Shown: positions 17,805 to 26,182 of the stretch, one piece after another
Position numbering within the stretch: the stretch's first letter is position 1
How the letters are laid out: every line of letters starts with the position of its first letter
Origin: Roseateles sp.
GTDB taxonomy: Bacteria; Pseudomonadota; Gammaproteobacteria; Burkholderiales; Burkholderiaceae
DNA: 64,000 bases
Assembly: GCA_019232985.1 (NCBI GenBank)
Contig: JAFAMW010000013.1
Span: forward strand, 20,338-84,337
Reading direction: 5' to 3'
The notes under the pieces: model-generated
The model's input: only the letters and a program-made list of their open reading frames with translations
What the model was told of the DNA's origin: nothing
Databases searched by the model: none
Position numbers and translations under genes: made by a program

Positions 17805-19351
17805 GCGTCGTCATCTACGTGCCGCGCGACGCGGCCGCGCTCGCCGTCGGCGCCGACGCCGTCGCGGCCGCGATCGAGCGCGAGGCCGCGGCGCGCGGCG
17901 TCGCCGTCACGCTCAAGCGCAACGGCTCGCGCGGCATGCTCTGGCTCGAGCCGCTCGTCGAGGTCGAGACCGCGGCCGGCCGCGTCGCCTACGGGCCGGT
18001 CCGGGCCGAGGACGTCGCCGCGCTGTTCGACGCGGGCCTCGCGGCGGGCGCCGGTGCGCACGCGCTGCACCTCGGTCCGACCGACGCGCTGCCCTGGCTC
18101 GCGCGCCAGCAGCGCCTGACTTTCGCGCGCGTCGGCATCACCGACCCGCTGTCCCTGGACGACTACCGCGCCCATGGCGGCGGCGCGGGCCTCGCGCGCG
18201 CGCTCGCGCTGGCGCCGGCCGAGATCGTCCAGCAGGTGCTCGACTCCGGCCTGCGCGGCCGCGGCGGCGCGGCCTTCCCGACCGGCATCAAGTGGCGCAC
18301 CGTGCACGACGCGCCGGCGGCGCAGAAATACATCGTGTGCAACGCCGACGAGGGCGACTCGGGCAGCTTCTCCGACCGCATGGTCATGGAGGGCGACCCG
18401 TTCATGCTGATCGAGGGCATGGTCATCGCGGGCCTCGCGACCGGCGCGACCCGGGGCTATGTCTATGTGCGCTCCGAATACCCGCACGCGATCGCGGCGC
18501 TCGAGGCCGCGATCGCCACGGCGCGCGACGCCGGCTGGCTCGGCCCCGACGTCGGCGGCTCGGGCCGCGCGTTCGAGCTCGCCGTGCGCAAGGGCGCGGG
18601 CTCCTATGTGTGCGGCGAGGAGACCGCGCTGCTCGAGAGCCTCGAAGGCCGCCGCGGCATCGTGCGCGCGAAGCCGCCGCTGCCCGCGCTCGAGGGCCTG
18701 TTCGGCGAGCCGACCGTCGTCAACAACGTGATCACGCTCGCCGCGGTGCCGCTGATCCTCGCGCGCGGCGCGGCCTTCTACGCGGGCTTCGGCCAGGGCC
18801 GCTCGCGCGGGACGCTGCCGATCCAGCTCGCCGGCAATATCCGCCGCGGCGGCCTGATCGAGCTCGCGTTCGGCGTGACGCTGCGCGAGCTCCTGTTCGA
18901 CTGGGGCGGCGGCAGCGCGAGCGGGCGCCCGATCAAGGCCGTCCAGGTCGGCGGCCCGCTCGGCGCCTACGTGCCAGAGTCGCAATGGGACCTGCCGCTC
19001 GACTACGAGGCTTACGCCGGCGTCGGCGCCGTGCTCGGCCATGGCGGCATCGTCGTCCACGACGACCGCGCCGACATGGCGCGGCTCGCGCGCTACGCGA
19101 TGGAATTCTGCGCGCTCGAGTCCTGCGGCAAGTGCACGCCCTGCCGGATCGGCTCGACGCGCGGCGTCGAAGTCATCGACCGGCTGCGCGGCGCGGCCGA
19201 CGCCGGCGCGCGCGGCAAGCAGGAGGCCCTGCTGCGCGACCTGTGCGCGACCATGGTCGACGGCTCGCTGTGCGCGATGGGCGGCATGACGCCGTTCCCC
19301 GTGCTGTCGGCGCTCGACCACTACCCCAACGATTTTGGTTTGTCGGCTTGA
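17801..19351 (+). CDS. fdsB: NAD-dependent formate dehydrogenase beta subunit
   Basis: FdsB is the diaphorase subunit that passes electrons from the iron-sulfur chain to NAD through FMN. The 516-residue protein joins an N-terminal thioredoxin-like [2Fe-2S]-type domain (degenerate) to a NuoF-like domain. Visible motifs are GRGGAAFPTGIKW (NADH/FMN), CNADEGDSG, GAGSYVCGEETALLES and the [4Fe-4S] motif ESCGKCTPCRIG. ATG 17801 overlaps the fdsG stop. The next gene, fdsA, begins 13 bases downstream. Confidence 0.95.
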   Translation: MSVVIYVPRDAAALAVGADAVAAAIEREAAARGVAVTLKRNGSRGMLWLEPLVEVETAAGRVAYGPVRAEDVAALFDAGLAAGAGAHALHLGPTDALPWLARQQRLTFARVGITDPLSLDDYRAHGGGAGLARALALAPAEIVQQVLDSGLRGRGGAAFPTGIKWRTVHDAPAAQKYIVCNADEGDSGSFSDRMVMEGDPFMLIEGMVIAGLATGATRGYVYVRSEYPHAIAALEAAIATARDAGWLGPDVGGSGRAFELAVRKGAGSYVCGEETALLESLEGRRGIVRAKPPLPALEGLFGEPTVVNNVITLAAVPLILARGAAFYAGFGQGRSRGTLPIQLAGNIRRGGLIELAFGVTLRELLFDWGGGSASGRPIKAVQVGGPLGAYVPESQWDLPLDYEAYAGVGAVLGHGGIVVHDDRADMARLARYAMEFCALESCGKCTPCRIGSTRGVEVIDRLRGAADAGARGKQEALLRDLCATMVDGSLCAMGGMTPFPVLSALDHYPNDFGLSA

Positions 19352-19364
19352 AGGAGTCCACATC

Positions 19365-22205
19365 ATGACGACGATCAGCGAACGCGACTACGGCACGCCC
19401 GCGCGCCGCAGCGACACCCTGGTCACGCTGGAAATCGACGGCATGACGGTCAGCGTGCCGGTCGGCACCTCGCTGATGCGCGCGGCCGCCGAGGCCGGCG
19501 TGATGGTGCCCAAGCTCTGCGCGACCGACAGCCTCGAGCCCTTCGGCTCGTGCCGCCTGTGCCTCGTCGAGATCGAGGGCCGCAAGGGCTTCCCGGCCTC
19601 GTGCACGACGCCGGCCGCCGCCGGCATGGTCGTGCGCACGCAGAGCGAGCGCCTGCAGCAGCTGCGCCGCGGCGTGATGGAGCTCTACATCAGCGACCAC
19701 CCGCTCGACTGCCTGACCTGCTCGGCCAACGGCGACTGCGAGCTCCAGACCCAGGCCGGCGTGGTCGGCCTGCGCGAGGTGCGCTACGGCATCCGGGAGG
19801 GCGCGAACCACCTCGACGCGGTCAAGGACGAGTCCAACCCCTACTTCAGCTACGACCCCGCCAAGTGCATCGTCTGCAACCGCTGCGTGCGCGCCTGCGA
19901 GGAAACGCAAGGCACCTTCGCGCTGACGGTCTCGGGCCGCGGCTTCGACAGCCGCATCGCCGCGGGCCAGGACGAACCCTTCATGCAGAGCGAATGCGTG
20001 TCCTGCGGCGCCTGCGTCCAGGCCTGCCCGACCGCGACGCTGCAGGAGAAGAGCGTCGCCGCGCGCGGCCTGCCCGAGCACAGCGTGATCACGACCTGCG
20101 CCTACTGCGGCGTCGGCTGCTCGTTCAAGGCCGAGATGAAGGGCAGCGAGGTGGTGCGCATGACGCCGTGGAAGGACGGCGGCGCGAACGAGGGCCATTC
20201 CTGCGTGAAGGGCCGCTTCGCCTGGGGCTACGCGACGCACAAGGACCGCATCACCAGGCCGATGATCCGCGCGAAGATCACCGACCCGTGGCGCGAGGTC
20301 TCGTGGGACGAGGCGATCGCGCACGCCGCGTCCGAGTTCCGCCGGATCCAGGGCGCCTACGGCCGCGACAGCATCGGCGGCATCACCTCGTCGCGCTGCA
20401 CCAACGAGGAGACCTACCTGGTGCAGAAGCTCGTGCGCGCGGCCTTCGGCAACAACAACGTCGACACCTGCGCGCGCGTGTGCCACTCGCCGACCGGCTA
20501 CGGCCTCGGCCAGAGCTACGGCACCTCGGCCGGCACGCAGACCTTCAAGTCCATCGAGCAATGCGACGTCGTCATGGTGATCGGCGCGAACCCGAGCGAC
20601 GCGCACCCGGTGTTCGCGTCGCGCATGAAGAAGCGCCTGCGCGAGGGCGCGCGCCTGATCGTGGTCGACCCGCGCGCGATCGACCTCGTCGACGCGCCGC
20701 ATGTGCGCGCCGACTACCACCTCGCGCTGCGCCCGGGCACCAACGTCGCGATGATCTCGGCGCTCGCCCATGTGATCGTGACCGAAGGCCTCGTCGACGC
20801 GGCCTACGTGGCCGAGCGCTGCGACGCCAAGTCCTACGCGCAGTGGCGCGAGTTCGTCGCGCGGCCCGAGAACTCGCCCGAGGCGCTCGCGGCCGAGACC
20901 GGCGTGCCGGCCGAACTCGTGCGCGGCGCCGCGCGCCTGTACGCGACCGGCGGCAACGCAGCGATCTACTACGGCCTCGGCGTGACCGAGCATGCGCAGG
21001 GCTCGACCATGGTCATGGGCATCGCTAACCTCGCGATGTGCACGGGCAACGTCGGCCGCGAGGGCGTCGGCGTGAACCCGCTGCGCGGCCAGAACAACGT
21101 CCAGGGCTCCTGCGACATGGGCTCGTTCCCGCACGAGTTCCCTGGCTACCGCCATGTGTCGGACAGCACGGTGCGCGCGAGCTTCGAGGCGCACTGGGGC
21201 GTCGAGCTGCAGGCCGAGCCGGGCCTGCGCATCCCGAACATGTTCGAGGCCGCGCTCGCGGGTTCGTTCAAGGGCCTGTACTGCCAGGGCGAGGACATCG
21301 TCCAGTCGGACCCGAACACCCGGCATGTCGCGGCCGCGCTCACGGCGATGGAGTGCATCGTCGTCCAGGACCTCTTCCTCAACGAGACGGCCAAGTACGC
21401 CCATGTGTTCCTGCCGGGCTCGTCCTTCCTCGAGAAGGACGGCACGTTCACGAACGCCGAGCGCCGCATCTCGCTCGTGCGCCGGGTCATGCCGCCGCTC
21501 GGCGGCCTCGCCGACTGGGAGGCCACGTGCCGGCTCTCGCAGGCGCTAGGCTACCCGATGGACTACGCCCACCCCAGCGAGATCATGGACGAGATCGCCG
21601 CGCTGACGCCGACCTTCAGCGGCGTGAGCTTCGCGCGGCTCGAGCAGCACGGCAGCTTGCAATGGCCGTGCAACGACGCCGCGCCGCTGGGCACGCCGAT
21701 CATGCACGTCGACGGCTTCGTGCGCGGCAAGGGCCGCTTCCTGATCACGCAGTACGTGCCGAGCACCGAGAAGGTCACCCGCAAGTACCCGCTGCTGCTG
21801 ACGACGGGGCGCATCCTGTCGCAGTACAACGTCGGCGCGCAGACGCGGCGCACGCCGAACAACCAGTGGCACGGCGAGGACGTGCTCGAGATCCACGCCC
21901 ACGACGCCGAGGAGCGCGGCATCCGCGACGGCGACTGGGTCGGCATCGAGAGCCGCGCCGGCGACACCGTGCTGCGCGCGCGCCTGAGCGCGCGCATGCA
22001 GCCCGGCGTCGTCTACACGACCTTCCACTTCCCCGAGTCGGGCGCGAACGTGATCACGACCGACAACTCCGACTGGGCGACCAACTGCCCCGAGTACAAG
22101 GTCACGGCCGTGCAGGTCGCGCGCGTGCTCCAGCCCTCGAGCTGGCAGCAGGCGCACCGGCGCTTCAGCGAGGAACAGGCGGAGCTGCTCAACCATGGAC
22201 GCTGA
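19365..22205 (+). CDS. fdsA: NAD-dependent formate dehydrogenase alpha (catalytic, Mo) subunit
   Basis: FdsA (946 residues) oxidises formate to CO2 at a bis-pyranopterin molybdenum centre in the cytoplasm. In order: an N-terminal [2Fe-2S] domain (FGSCRLCLVEIEG), the His-Cys3 site DHPLDCLTCSANGDCEL, two ferredoxin-type [4Fe-4S] motifs (CIVCNRCVRAC and CVSCGACVQAC), the proximal cluster CAYCGVGC, then the catalytic domains. The Mo-ligand cysteine lies in CARVCHSPTGYG, the conserved formate dehydrogenase site; Cys rather than selenocysteine is used. ATG 19365 follows AAGGAG. The 3' end overlaps fdsD by 11 bases. Confidence 0.97.
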   Translation: MTTISERDYGTPARRSDTLVTLEIDGMTVSVPVGTSLMRAAAEAGVMVPKLCATDSLEPFGSCRLCLVEIEGRKGFPASCTTPAAAGMVVRTQSERLQQLRRGVMELYISDHPLDCLTCSANGDCELQTQAGVVGLREVRYGIREGANHLDAVKDESNPYFSYDPAKCIVCNRCVRACEETQGTFALTVSGRGFDSRIAAGQDEPFMQSECVSCGACVQACPTATLQEKSVAARGLPEHSVITTCAYCGVGCSFKAEMKGSEVVRMTPWKDGGANEGHSCVKGRFAWGYATHKDRITRPMIRAKITDPWREVSWDEAIAHAASEFRRIQGAYGRDSIGGITSSRCTNEETYLVQKLVRAAFGNNNVDTCARVCHSPTGYGLGQSYGTSAGTQTFKSIEQCDVVMVIGANPSDAHPVFASRMKKRLREGARLIVVDPRAIDLVDAPHVRADYHLALRPGTNVAMISALAHVIVTEGLVDAAYVAERCDAKSYAQWREFVARPENSPEALAAETGVPAELVRGAARLYATGGNAAIYYGLGVTEHAQGSTMVMGIANLAMCTGNVGREGVGVNPLRGQNNVQGSCDMGSFPHEFPGYRHVSDSTVRASFEAHWGVELQAEPGLRIPNMFEAALAGSFKGLYCQGEDIVQSDPNTRHVAAALTAMECIVVQDLFLNETAKYAHVFLPGSSFLEKDGTFTNAERRISLVRRVMPPLGGLADWEATCRLSQALGYPMDYAHPSEIMDEIAALTPTFSGVSFARLEQHGSLQWPCNDAAPLGTPIMHVDGFVRGKGRFLITQYVPSTEKVTRKYPLLLTTGRILSQYNVGAQTRRTPNNQWHGEDVLEIHAHDAEERGIRDGDWVGIESRAGDTVLRARLSARMQPGVVYTTFHFPESGANVITTDNSDWATNCPEYKVTAVQVARVLQPSSWQQAHRRFSEEQAELLNHGR

Positions 22206-22419
22206 GAACCTCGTCAAGATGGCGAACCAGATCGGCGAGTTCTTCGCGAGCTTCCCCGACCGCGCCGAGGCGCTCGACGGCATCGCCGGCCATCTCCGCA
22301 AGTTCTGGGCGCCGAGCATGCGCGCGGCGCTGCTCGCGCGGCTCGACGCGGGCGCCGACATCGGCCTCAGCGACATCGTCGGCGAGGCCCTGCGCACCCA
22401 CCGGGAGCGGCTCGCTTGA
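22195..22419 (+). CDS. fdsD: Formate dehydrogenase delta subunit
   Basis: FdsD is a small accessory protein needed for a fully active FdsABG complex. The 74-residue product starts within the end of fdsA (11-base overlap) and has the family pattern MANQIGEFFASFPDR at the N-terminus and a helical C-terminus ending in HRERLA. Its stop overlaps the TTG of fdhD. Length and position match fdsD genes of other Burkholderiales. Confidence 0.9.
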   Translation: MDAENLVKMANQIGEFFASFPDRAEALDGIAGHLRKFWAPSMRAALLARLDAGADIGLSDIVGEALRTHRERLA

Positions 22420-23198
22420 GCGACGGCGATGAAGCGCAGGGTCTGCGCCGCCTCGAGGTCTCGCGCCACGGCGTCGCCGCCGAGGACCTCGTCGCCGTCG
22501 AGGCGCCGGTCGCGCTCGTGCTCAACGGCATCAGCCACGCGGTGATGCTCGCGACGCCCTGCGAGCTCGAGGCCTTCGCGCTCGGCTTCGCGCTGTCCGA
22601 GGGCCTGCTCGCGTCGCGCGCCGAGTGTTACGGCATCGACGTGGCCGAGGCGGCCGACGGCCGCTACGAGGTCCGGCTCGAGGTCGCCGCGGCCGCCGAG
22701 ATGCGCATGAAGGAACGCCGCCGCGCGCTCGCCGGCCGCACCGGCTGCGGGCTGTGCGGCATCGAGAGCCTGGCCGCGCTCGACCTCGCGCCGGCGCCGC
22801 TCGTCGACCCGCGGCCGGTCGACCCGGCCGCGATCGCGCGCGCGCTCGCGCAGCTGCCCGAGCGGCAGCTGCTGAACCGCCGCAGCGGCGCTCACCACGC
22901 GGCGGCCTGGGCCGCGCCCGACGGCGCGCTCGCCGAGGTCATGGAGGACGTCGGCCGCCACAACGCGCTCGACAAGCTGCTCGGCGCGCGCCTGCGCGCG
23001 GGCGCCGATCTGCGCGACGGCTTCGTGCTGATGACGAGCCGCGCGAGCTCCGAGCTCGTGCTCAAGACCGTGCGCCTCGGCGTGCCGGGGCTCGCGACGA
23101 TCTCGGCGCCGACCTCGCTGGCCGTGGACCTCGCGCGCCGCTGCGGCGCCCAGCTCTACGGCTTCTGCCGCGGCGATGCGGCCGTGCGCTACGCCTGA
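22416..23198 (+). CDS. fdhD: Formate dehydrogenase accessory sulfurtransferase FdhD (FdsC)
   Basis: FdhD/FdsC binds the molybdenum cofactor and transfers sulfur to it, inserting the sulfido ligand before loading of FdsA. The 260-residue protein has PVALVLNGISHAVMLATPC, ALGFALSEGLL, the redox cysteine pair in RTGCGLCGIESL and the C-terminal VMEDVGRHNALDKLLG. TTG at 22416 overlaps the fdsD stop and has an upstream GGGAG ribosome site, so it is translationally coupled. In Cupriavidus the order is fdsGBACD; here fdsD precedes fdsC. Confidence 0.93.
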   Translation: MSDGDEAQGLRRLEVSRHGVAAEDLVAVEAPVALVLNGISHAVMLATPCELEAFALGFALSEGLLASRAECYGIDVAEAADGRYEVRLEVAAAAEMRMKERRRALAGRTGCGLCGIESLAALDLAPAPLVDPRPVDPAAIARALAQLPERQLLNRRSGAHHAAAWAAPDGALAEVMEDVGRHNALDKLLGARLRAGADLRDGFVLMTSRASSELVLKTVRLGVPGLATISAPTSLAVDLARRCGAQLYGFCRGDAAVRYA

Positions 23199-23223
23199 GG
23201 GCGCGCGACGGCCGCCGCGCCGC

Positions 23224-24633
23224 TCACGGCGAGGTCGCGAGCGTGCACGACTGCGAGGTATTCGACGCGCAGGGCCCCGTCCAGCGCAGCTGCGTCGCCG
23301 TGGCCGGCGCGAGCGGTGCGCTCAGGTTCGCGACGCCGCCGCGCGCGCCCGTGAACCCCGCGAGCCGGTTCCAGCTGCCGCCGCCATTGCTCGTGTAGTC
23401 GAGCTCGTAGGCGCTGCCGGGGCGCAGCGCGCGCGTCGCGATCTGGTAGGCGCTGCCGCTGATCGCGAAGCTCGGCGCGTCGGGCCAGGGGTGGGCCAGC
23501 GGTTCGCCGACGAACAGGCCCTGGCCGGGCTCGAGCACCGACTTCCAATAGGCCTCGATCAGCGTATCGCCGCGCCAGTAGTGGTCGAGCAGCACGCTCA
23601 CGCGCGGGAACTTCGCGGTGCTGTTGCAGGGCTCCTCGACCGTGCCGTAGCTCGCCGTGAGGCCGGCGGCGAGCCAGGCCTGGACGGTGGTCTGGCCGCT
23701 GCCGTCGGGCAGGAGGCCGGCATAGGAGGTCAGCGAATCGCCGACTGCGCCGGGCCGGTAGGTGTTGCTTGCGAGATTCGAGATGGCCGCGAGCCCGGTG
23801 AAATAGAACATCACGTTGCTCTGGTTCGCGACGGTGTCGCTCGCGCCGCCCGCGCTGTTGTCGACGTCGTCGAGCGCGAGCAGGCCGGCCCAGGTCGACG
23901 GCAGGCCGGTCCAGTCGGTGTAGCGCACGTTGCGCGCCGCGTCGCTCGTGCGCACGAGCCAGCCGGTGCCGCCAGGCGCGCTCGCGTCGCTGGCGACGCC
24001 GCGGTCGATCAGCGCCTGGGCCGCGGCGAGCGTGCTCGTGCCGAGCAGCATGGTCGGGCGGATGCCGAGCTCGGCGAACGGCCGCGTCGACTCGCTGTCG
24101 TAGTAGGCCGAGGCCGCGGTGGTCGCGCAGCCGCCGCAGTAGGCCGCGCTGTAGCCGAAGGTTGTTGCGCTCGTGATGCTCATCGAGCAGCTCGCGCCGA
24201 CGACGCGCGACGGTGCGCTCCAGGCGAGCAGCACGGCCTGGGCCGAAGCCGGCATCTGCGCGTCGATCTGCGCCTTCAGCGTCGCGAAGTCGCTGGCGGC
24301 GATCGTGTCGCCGCCGCTGCCGGGCAGGCTGACGTAAATCATGTTGGCCGCCGGCACGCCGCGCTTGCTCTGGTAGTAGCTCGCCATCGCCTCGGACGTC
24401 GCGTCGCCCTGGAGCACGACGACGGCGAGGTCCTGGGCCGTCAGGCCGTGGCTCGGCAGGCTCAGCACGAGCGTGCTGGTGGCCGGCGCGGTGTTCGTCG
24501 CGGCGCCGGTCGTGCCGGTCCCGCTGCTGCTGCCCCCGCCGCCCCCGCCGCCGCACGCGACGAGCAGGCCGAGCAACAGGATCGACAGGCCGCCAAGACA
24601 GGCGGCGCGGGCATTCTTCAGGACGTCGGGCAT
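23224..24633 (-). CDS. TIGR03790 family lipoprotein of unknown function
   Basis: The 469-residue product has a lipoprotein signal ending in the lipobox LVAC (Cys 27), followed by a glycine/serine linker. The body resembles TIGR03790 proteins: an LAVVVLQGDATSEAMASYYQ-type opening, KRGVPAANMIYV, and later a GTGWLVRTSDAARN segment. The C-terminal 80 residues look like a small beta domain. Function is unknown. It converges with fdhD (25-base gap) and is upstream of no obvious partner, though two further exported unknowns follow in the same orientation. Confidence 0.75.
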   Translation of the reverse strand: MPDVLKNARAACLGGLSILLLGLLVACGGGGGGGSSSGTGTTGAATNTAPATSTLVLSLPSHGLTAQDLAVVVLQGDATSEAMASYYQSKRGVPAANMIYVSLPGSGGDTIAASDFATLKAQIDAQMPASAQAVLLAWSAPSRVVGASCSMSITSATTFGYSAAYCGGCATTAASAYYDSESTRPFAELGIRPTMLLGTSTLAAAQALIDRGVASDASAPGGTGWLVRTSDAARNVRYTDWTGLPSTWAGLLALDDVDNSAGGASDTVANQSNVMFYFTGLAAISNLASNTYRPGAVGDSLTSYAGLLPDGSGQTTVQAWLAAGLTASYGTVEEPCNSTAKFPRVSVLLDHYWRGDTLIEAYWKSVLEPGQGLFVGEPLAHPWPDAPSFAISGSAYQIATRALRPGSAYELDYTSNGGGSWNRLAGFTGARGGVANLSAPLAPATATQLRWTGPCASNTSQSCTLATSP

Positions 24634-24689
24634 GGCTGGATTCTTGCAGCCTTGCATGCCGGCTTGATGTCGGCGCCGCGGCGCCGCGG

Positions 24690-25529
24690 TCATCGCGGCG
24701 CGGCCGCGCCGCAGTCGGGGCCGTCGCAGAACTCGAGGCGGCGCGCGCCCGGCACGCGCCCGAGCGCGAAGTCCTCGAGCGCGGGCGGCAGGCTCACGCG
24801 GTAGACGCCGGCCGCGAGGTCGGCGCGCGGGTGGTCGGCGTCGTGGAGCCACGGCGAGAACCAGCCCGCGAACATCAGCAGGCCCGCGTGGACCGGCACG
24901 GGCTTGTAGCCGCTCGCCGCGAGCCAGGCTTGCGCGGCCGCGCGGTCGGGCGCGCCGCCCCAGGCCACGGCCATCAGCTCGGCCAGCCATTGGTTGCAGT
25001 TCTCGTAGCGCGTCGAGAACGCGTAGGCGTTCGCGCTGTAGTCGGGGCCGAGCACGCCGAGCGCGCGCGCGTCGTCGCGCGCGGCCTCGCCCAGCGCGCG
25101 GCCGGCCGGGCCCGGCAGCAGCACGACCGACAGGCGCAGCGTCGCGCCCGCGCGCGTGCCGGCGACAAAGCCCGCGAGGCCCTGGTCGAACAAGCGCGAG
25201 CGCTTCGCGTCGCAGGCGTAATAGAGCTGGCGCACGGCCCAGGGGCCCAAAGCGGCGTCGCGCTGCGCGAGCGCCGCGTGCGACCAGGTCTGGCCGACCA
25301 GGCCGAGGTTCAGCCCCGCGCGCGCGACGAGCGCGACGTCGGCGTCCGACGCGGCGAGCACGTCCTGGACATGGGCGGCGAAGCGCAGCTCGCGGTCGAG
25401 CGTGGCCGGGTCGGTCGCGCGCGCCTCGTCACAGAAGCCGCCGCTCGCGGAGGCGGCGGCGTGGGCGGCGCCAGCGCCGAGCATCAGCAGCGGCGCCACG
25501 AGCCAGGCGCAGGCCAGCCGGCGGGACAT
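24690..25529 (-). CDS. DUF2145 family exported protein
   Basis: A 279-residue protein with a Sec signal peptide (LACAWLVAPLLMLGAGAAHA). The mature part contains GGFCDEARA, LRFAAHVQDVL, a VALVARAGLNL segment, YACDAKRSRLFDQG and YENCNQWLAELMA, which I recognise as the DUF2145 pattern. Conserved cysteines suggest disulfides in the periplasm. The function is unknown. The neighbouring exported gene at 25559 starts upstream in the same direction, so the two likely form an operon. Confidence 0.75.
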   Translation of the reverse strand: MSRRLACAWLVAPLLMLGAGAAHAAASASGGFCDEARATDPATLDRELRFAAHVQDVLAASDADVALVARAGLNLGLVGQTWSHAALAQRDAALGPWAVRQLYYACDAKRSRLFDQGLAGFVAGTRAGATLRLSVVLLPGPAGRALGEAARDDARALGVLGPDYSANAYAFSTRYENCNQWLAELMAVAWGGAPDRAAAQAWLAASGYKPVPVHAGLLMFAGWFSPWLHDADHPRADLAAGVYRVSLPPALEDFALGRVPGARRLEFCDGPDCGAAAPR

Positions 25530-25558
25530 GGGCGAGGGCCGGGCGGGCCGGCGTCGCT

Positions 25559-26053
25559 TCAACTCGCGGCCACGGCGCGCAGCGCGAGGCCGCGCGCGTC
25601 GTCGAGCGCGAGGAAGAACGGCGCGTCGACGGCCTCGCGCGCGAACGCGTACCCGTAGGGGCGTGCGCGCACGTCGACATGGGCGCCGACCGCGAGCGCG
25701 CCGCGCTGGGCGGCGGCCTCGGGCAGGATCAGGTCGAAGGCCTCGGCCGGCGCGTCGCCGGTGCCGAGCTGGGCCAGGTGCACGCGCAGCGTGCCCGCGC
25801 GCGCGGCGTTCGGCGCCATCGCGACGACCTCGTAGGTGCCGGCCGCGAAATGGCGGTCGCCGCCCGAGCTGCGGCCCGAGCTGTGGCTCGAGTCCTCGAG
25901 CGAGTCCGAGGTGCTGCTGGCCGCCGACGAGGCGCTGTCCGACGCCGACGAGGCCGTCGAATCGGCCCGCGCGGCAACGCCGCCGAGGCCGCCGAGCATC
26001 GCGGCAAGCAGGACCAGGGTCGGGGCGAGACGGGGGGAGTGCTGCGCGTTCAT
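25559..26053 (-). CDS. Exported protein with serine-rich linker, unknown function
   Basis: The 164-residue product has a signal peptide ending near GGVAARA, then a serine/alanine/aspartate low-complexity linker of about 35 residues, and a C-terminal domain of about 95 residues with GTYEVVAMAPN and a beta-rich pattern. No family is recognised. It is first in a likely operon with the DUF2145 gene, ending 29 bases before it. The divergent peptide-binding protein gene starts 130 bases away. Confidence 0.6.
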   Translation of the reverse strand: MNAQHSPRLAPTLVLLAAMLGGLGGVAARADSTASSASDSASSAASSTSDSLEDSSHSSGRSSGGDRHFAAGTYEVVAMAPNAARAGTLRVHLAQLGTGDAPAEAFDLILPEAAAQRGALAVGAHVDVRARPYGYAFAREAVDAPFFLALDDARGLALRAVAAS

Positions 26054-26090
26054 GGGCCGAGCATAACCGCGGCCCTCGTAAACCCCCAGT

Positions 26091-26107
26091 CATAATCGCA
26101 AGTTATG
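26091..26107. promoter_or_regulatory. Possible LysR-type site between divergent genes
   Basis: CATAA and TTATG form a 5-bp interrupted dyad with 7-bp spacing and fit the T-N11-A LysR-box form. It is AT-rich against a GC-rich background and lies 76 bases upstream of the peptide-binding protein start. The LysR gene two genes along is the candidate regulator. Support is only motif and position. Confidence 0.3.
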
Positions 26108-26182
26108 GGCTGGCCCGCGCTTCTCAGTTGCCGGGGCCCGGCGCGCTTTCAACAATCGCCCGTTGCCCGACCGTTCGAACCC

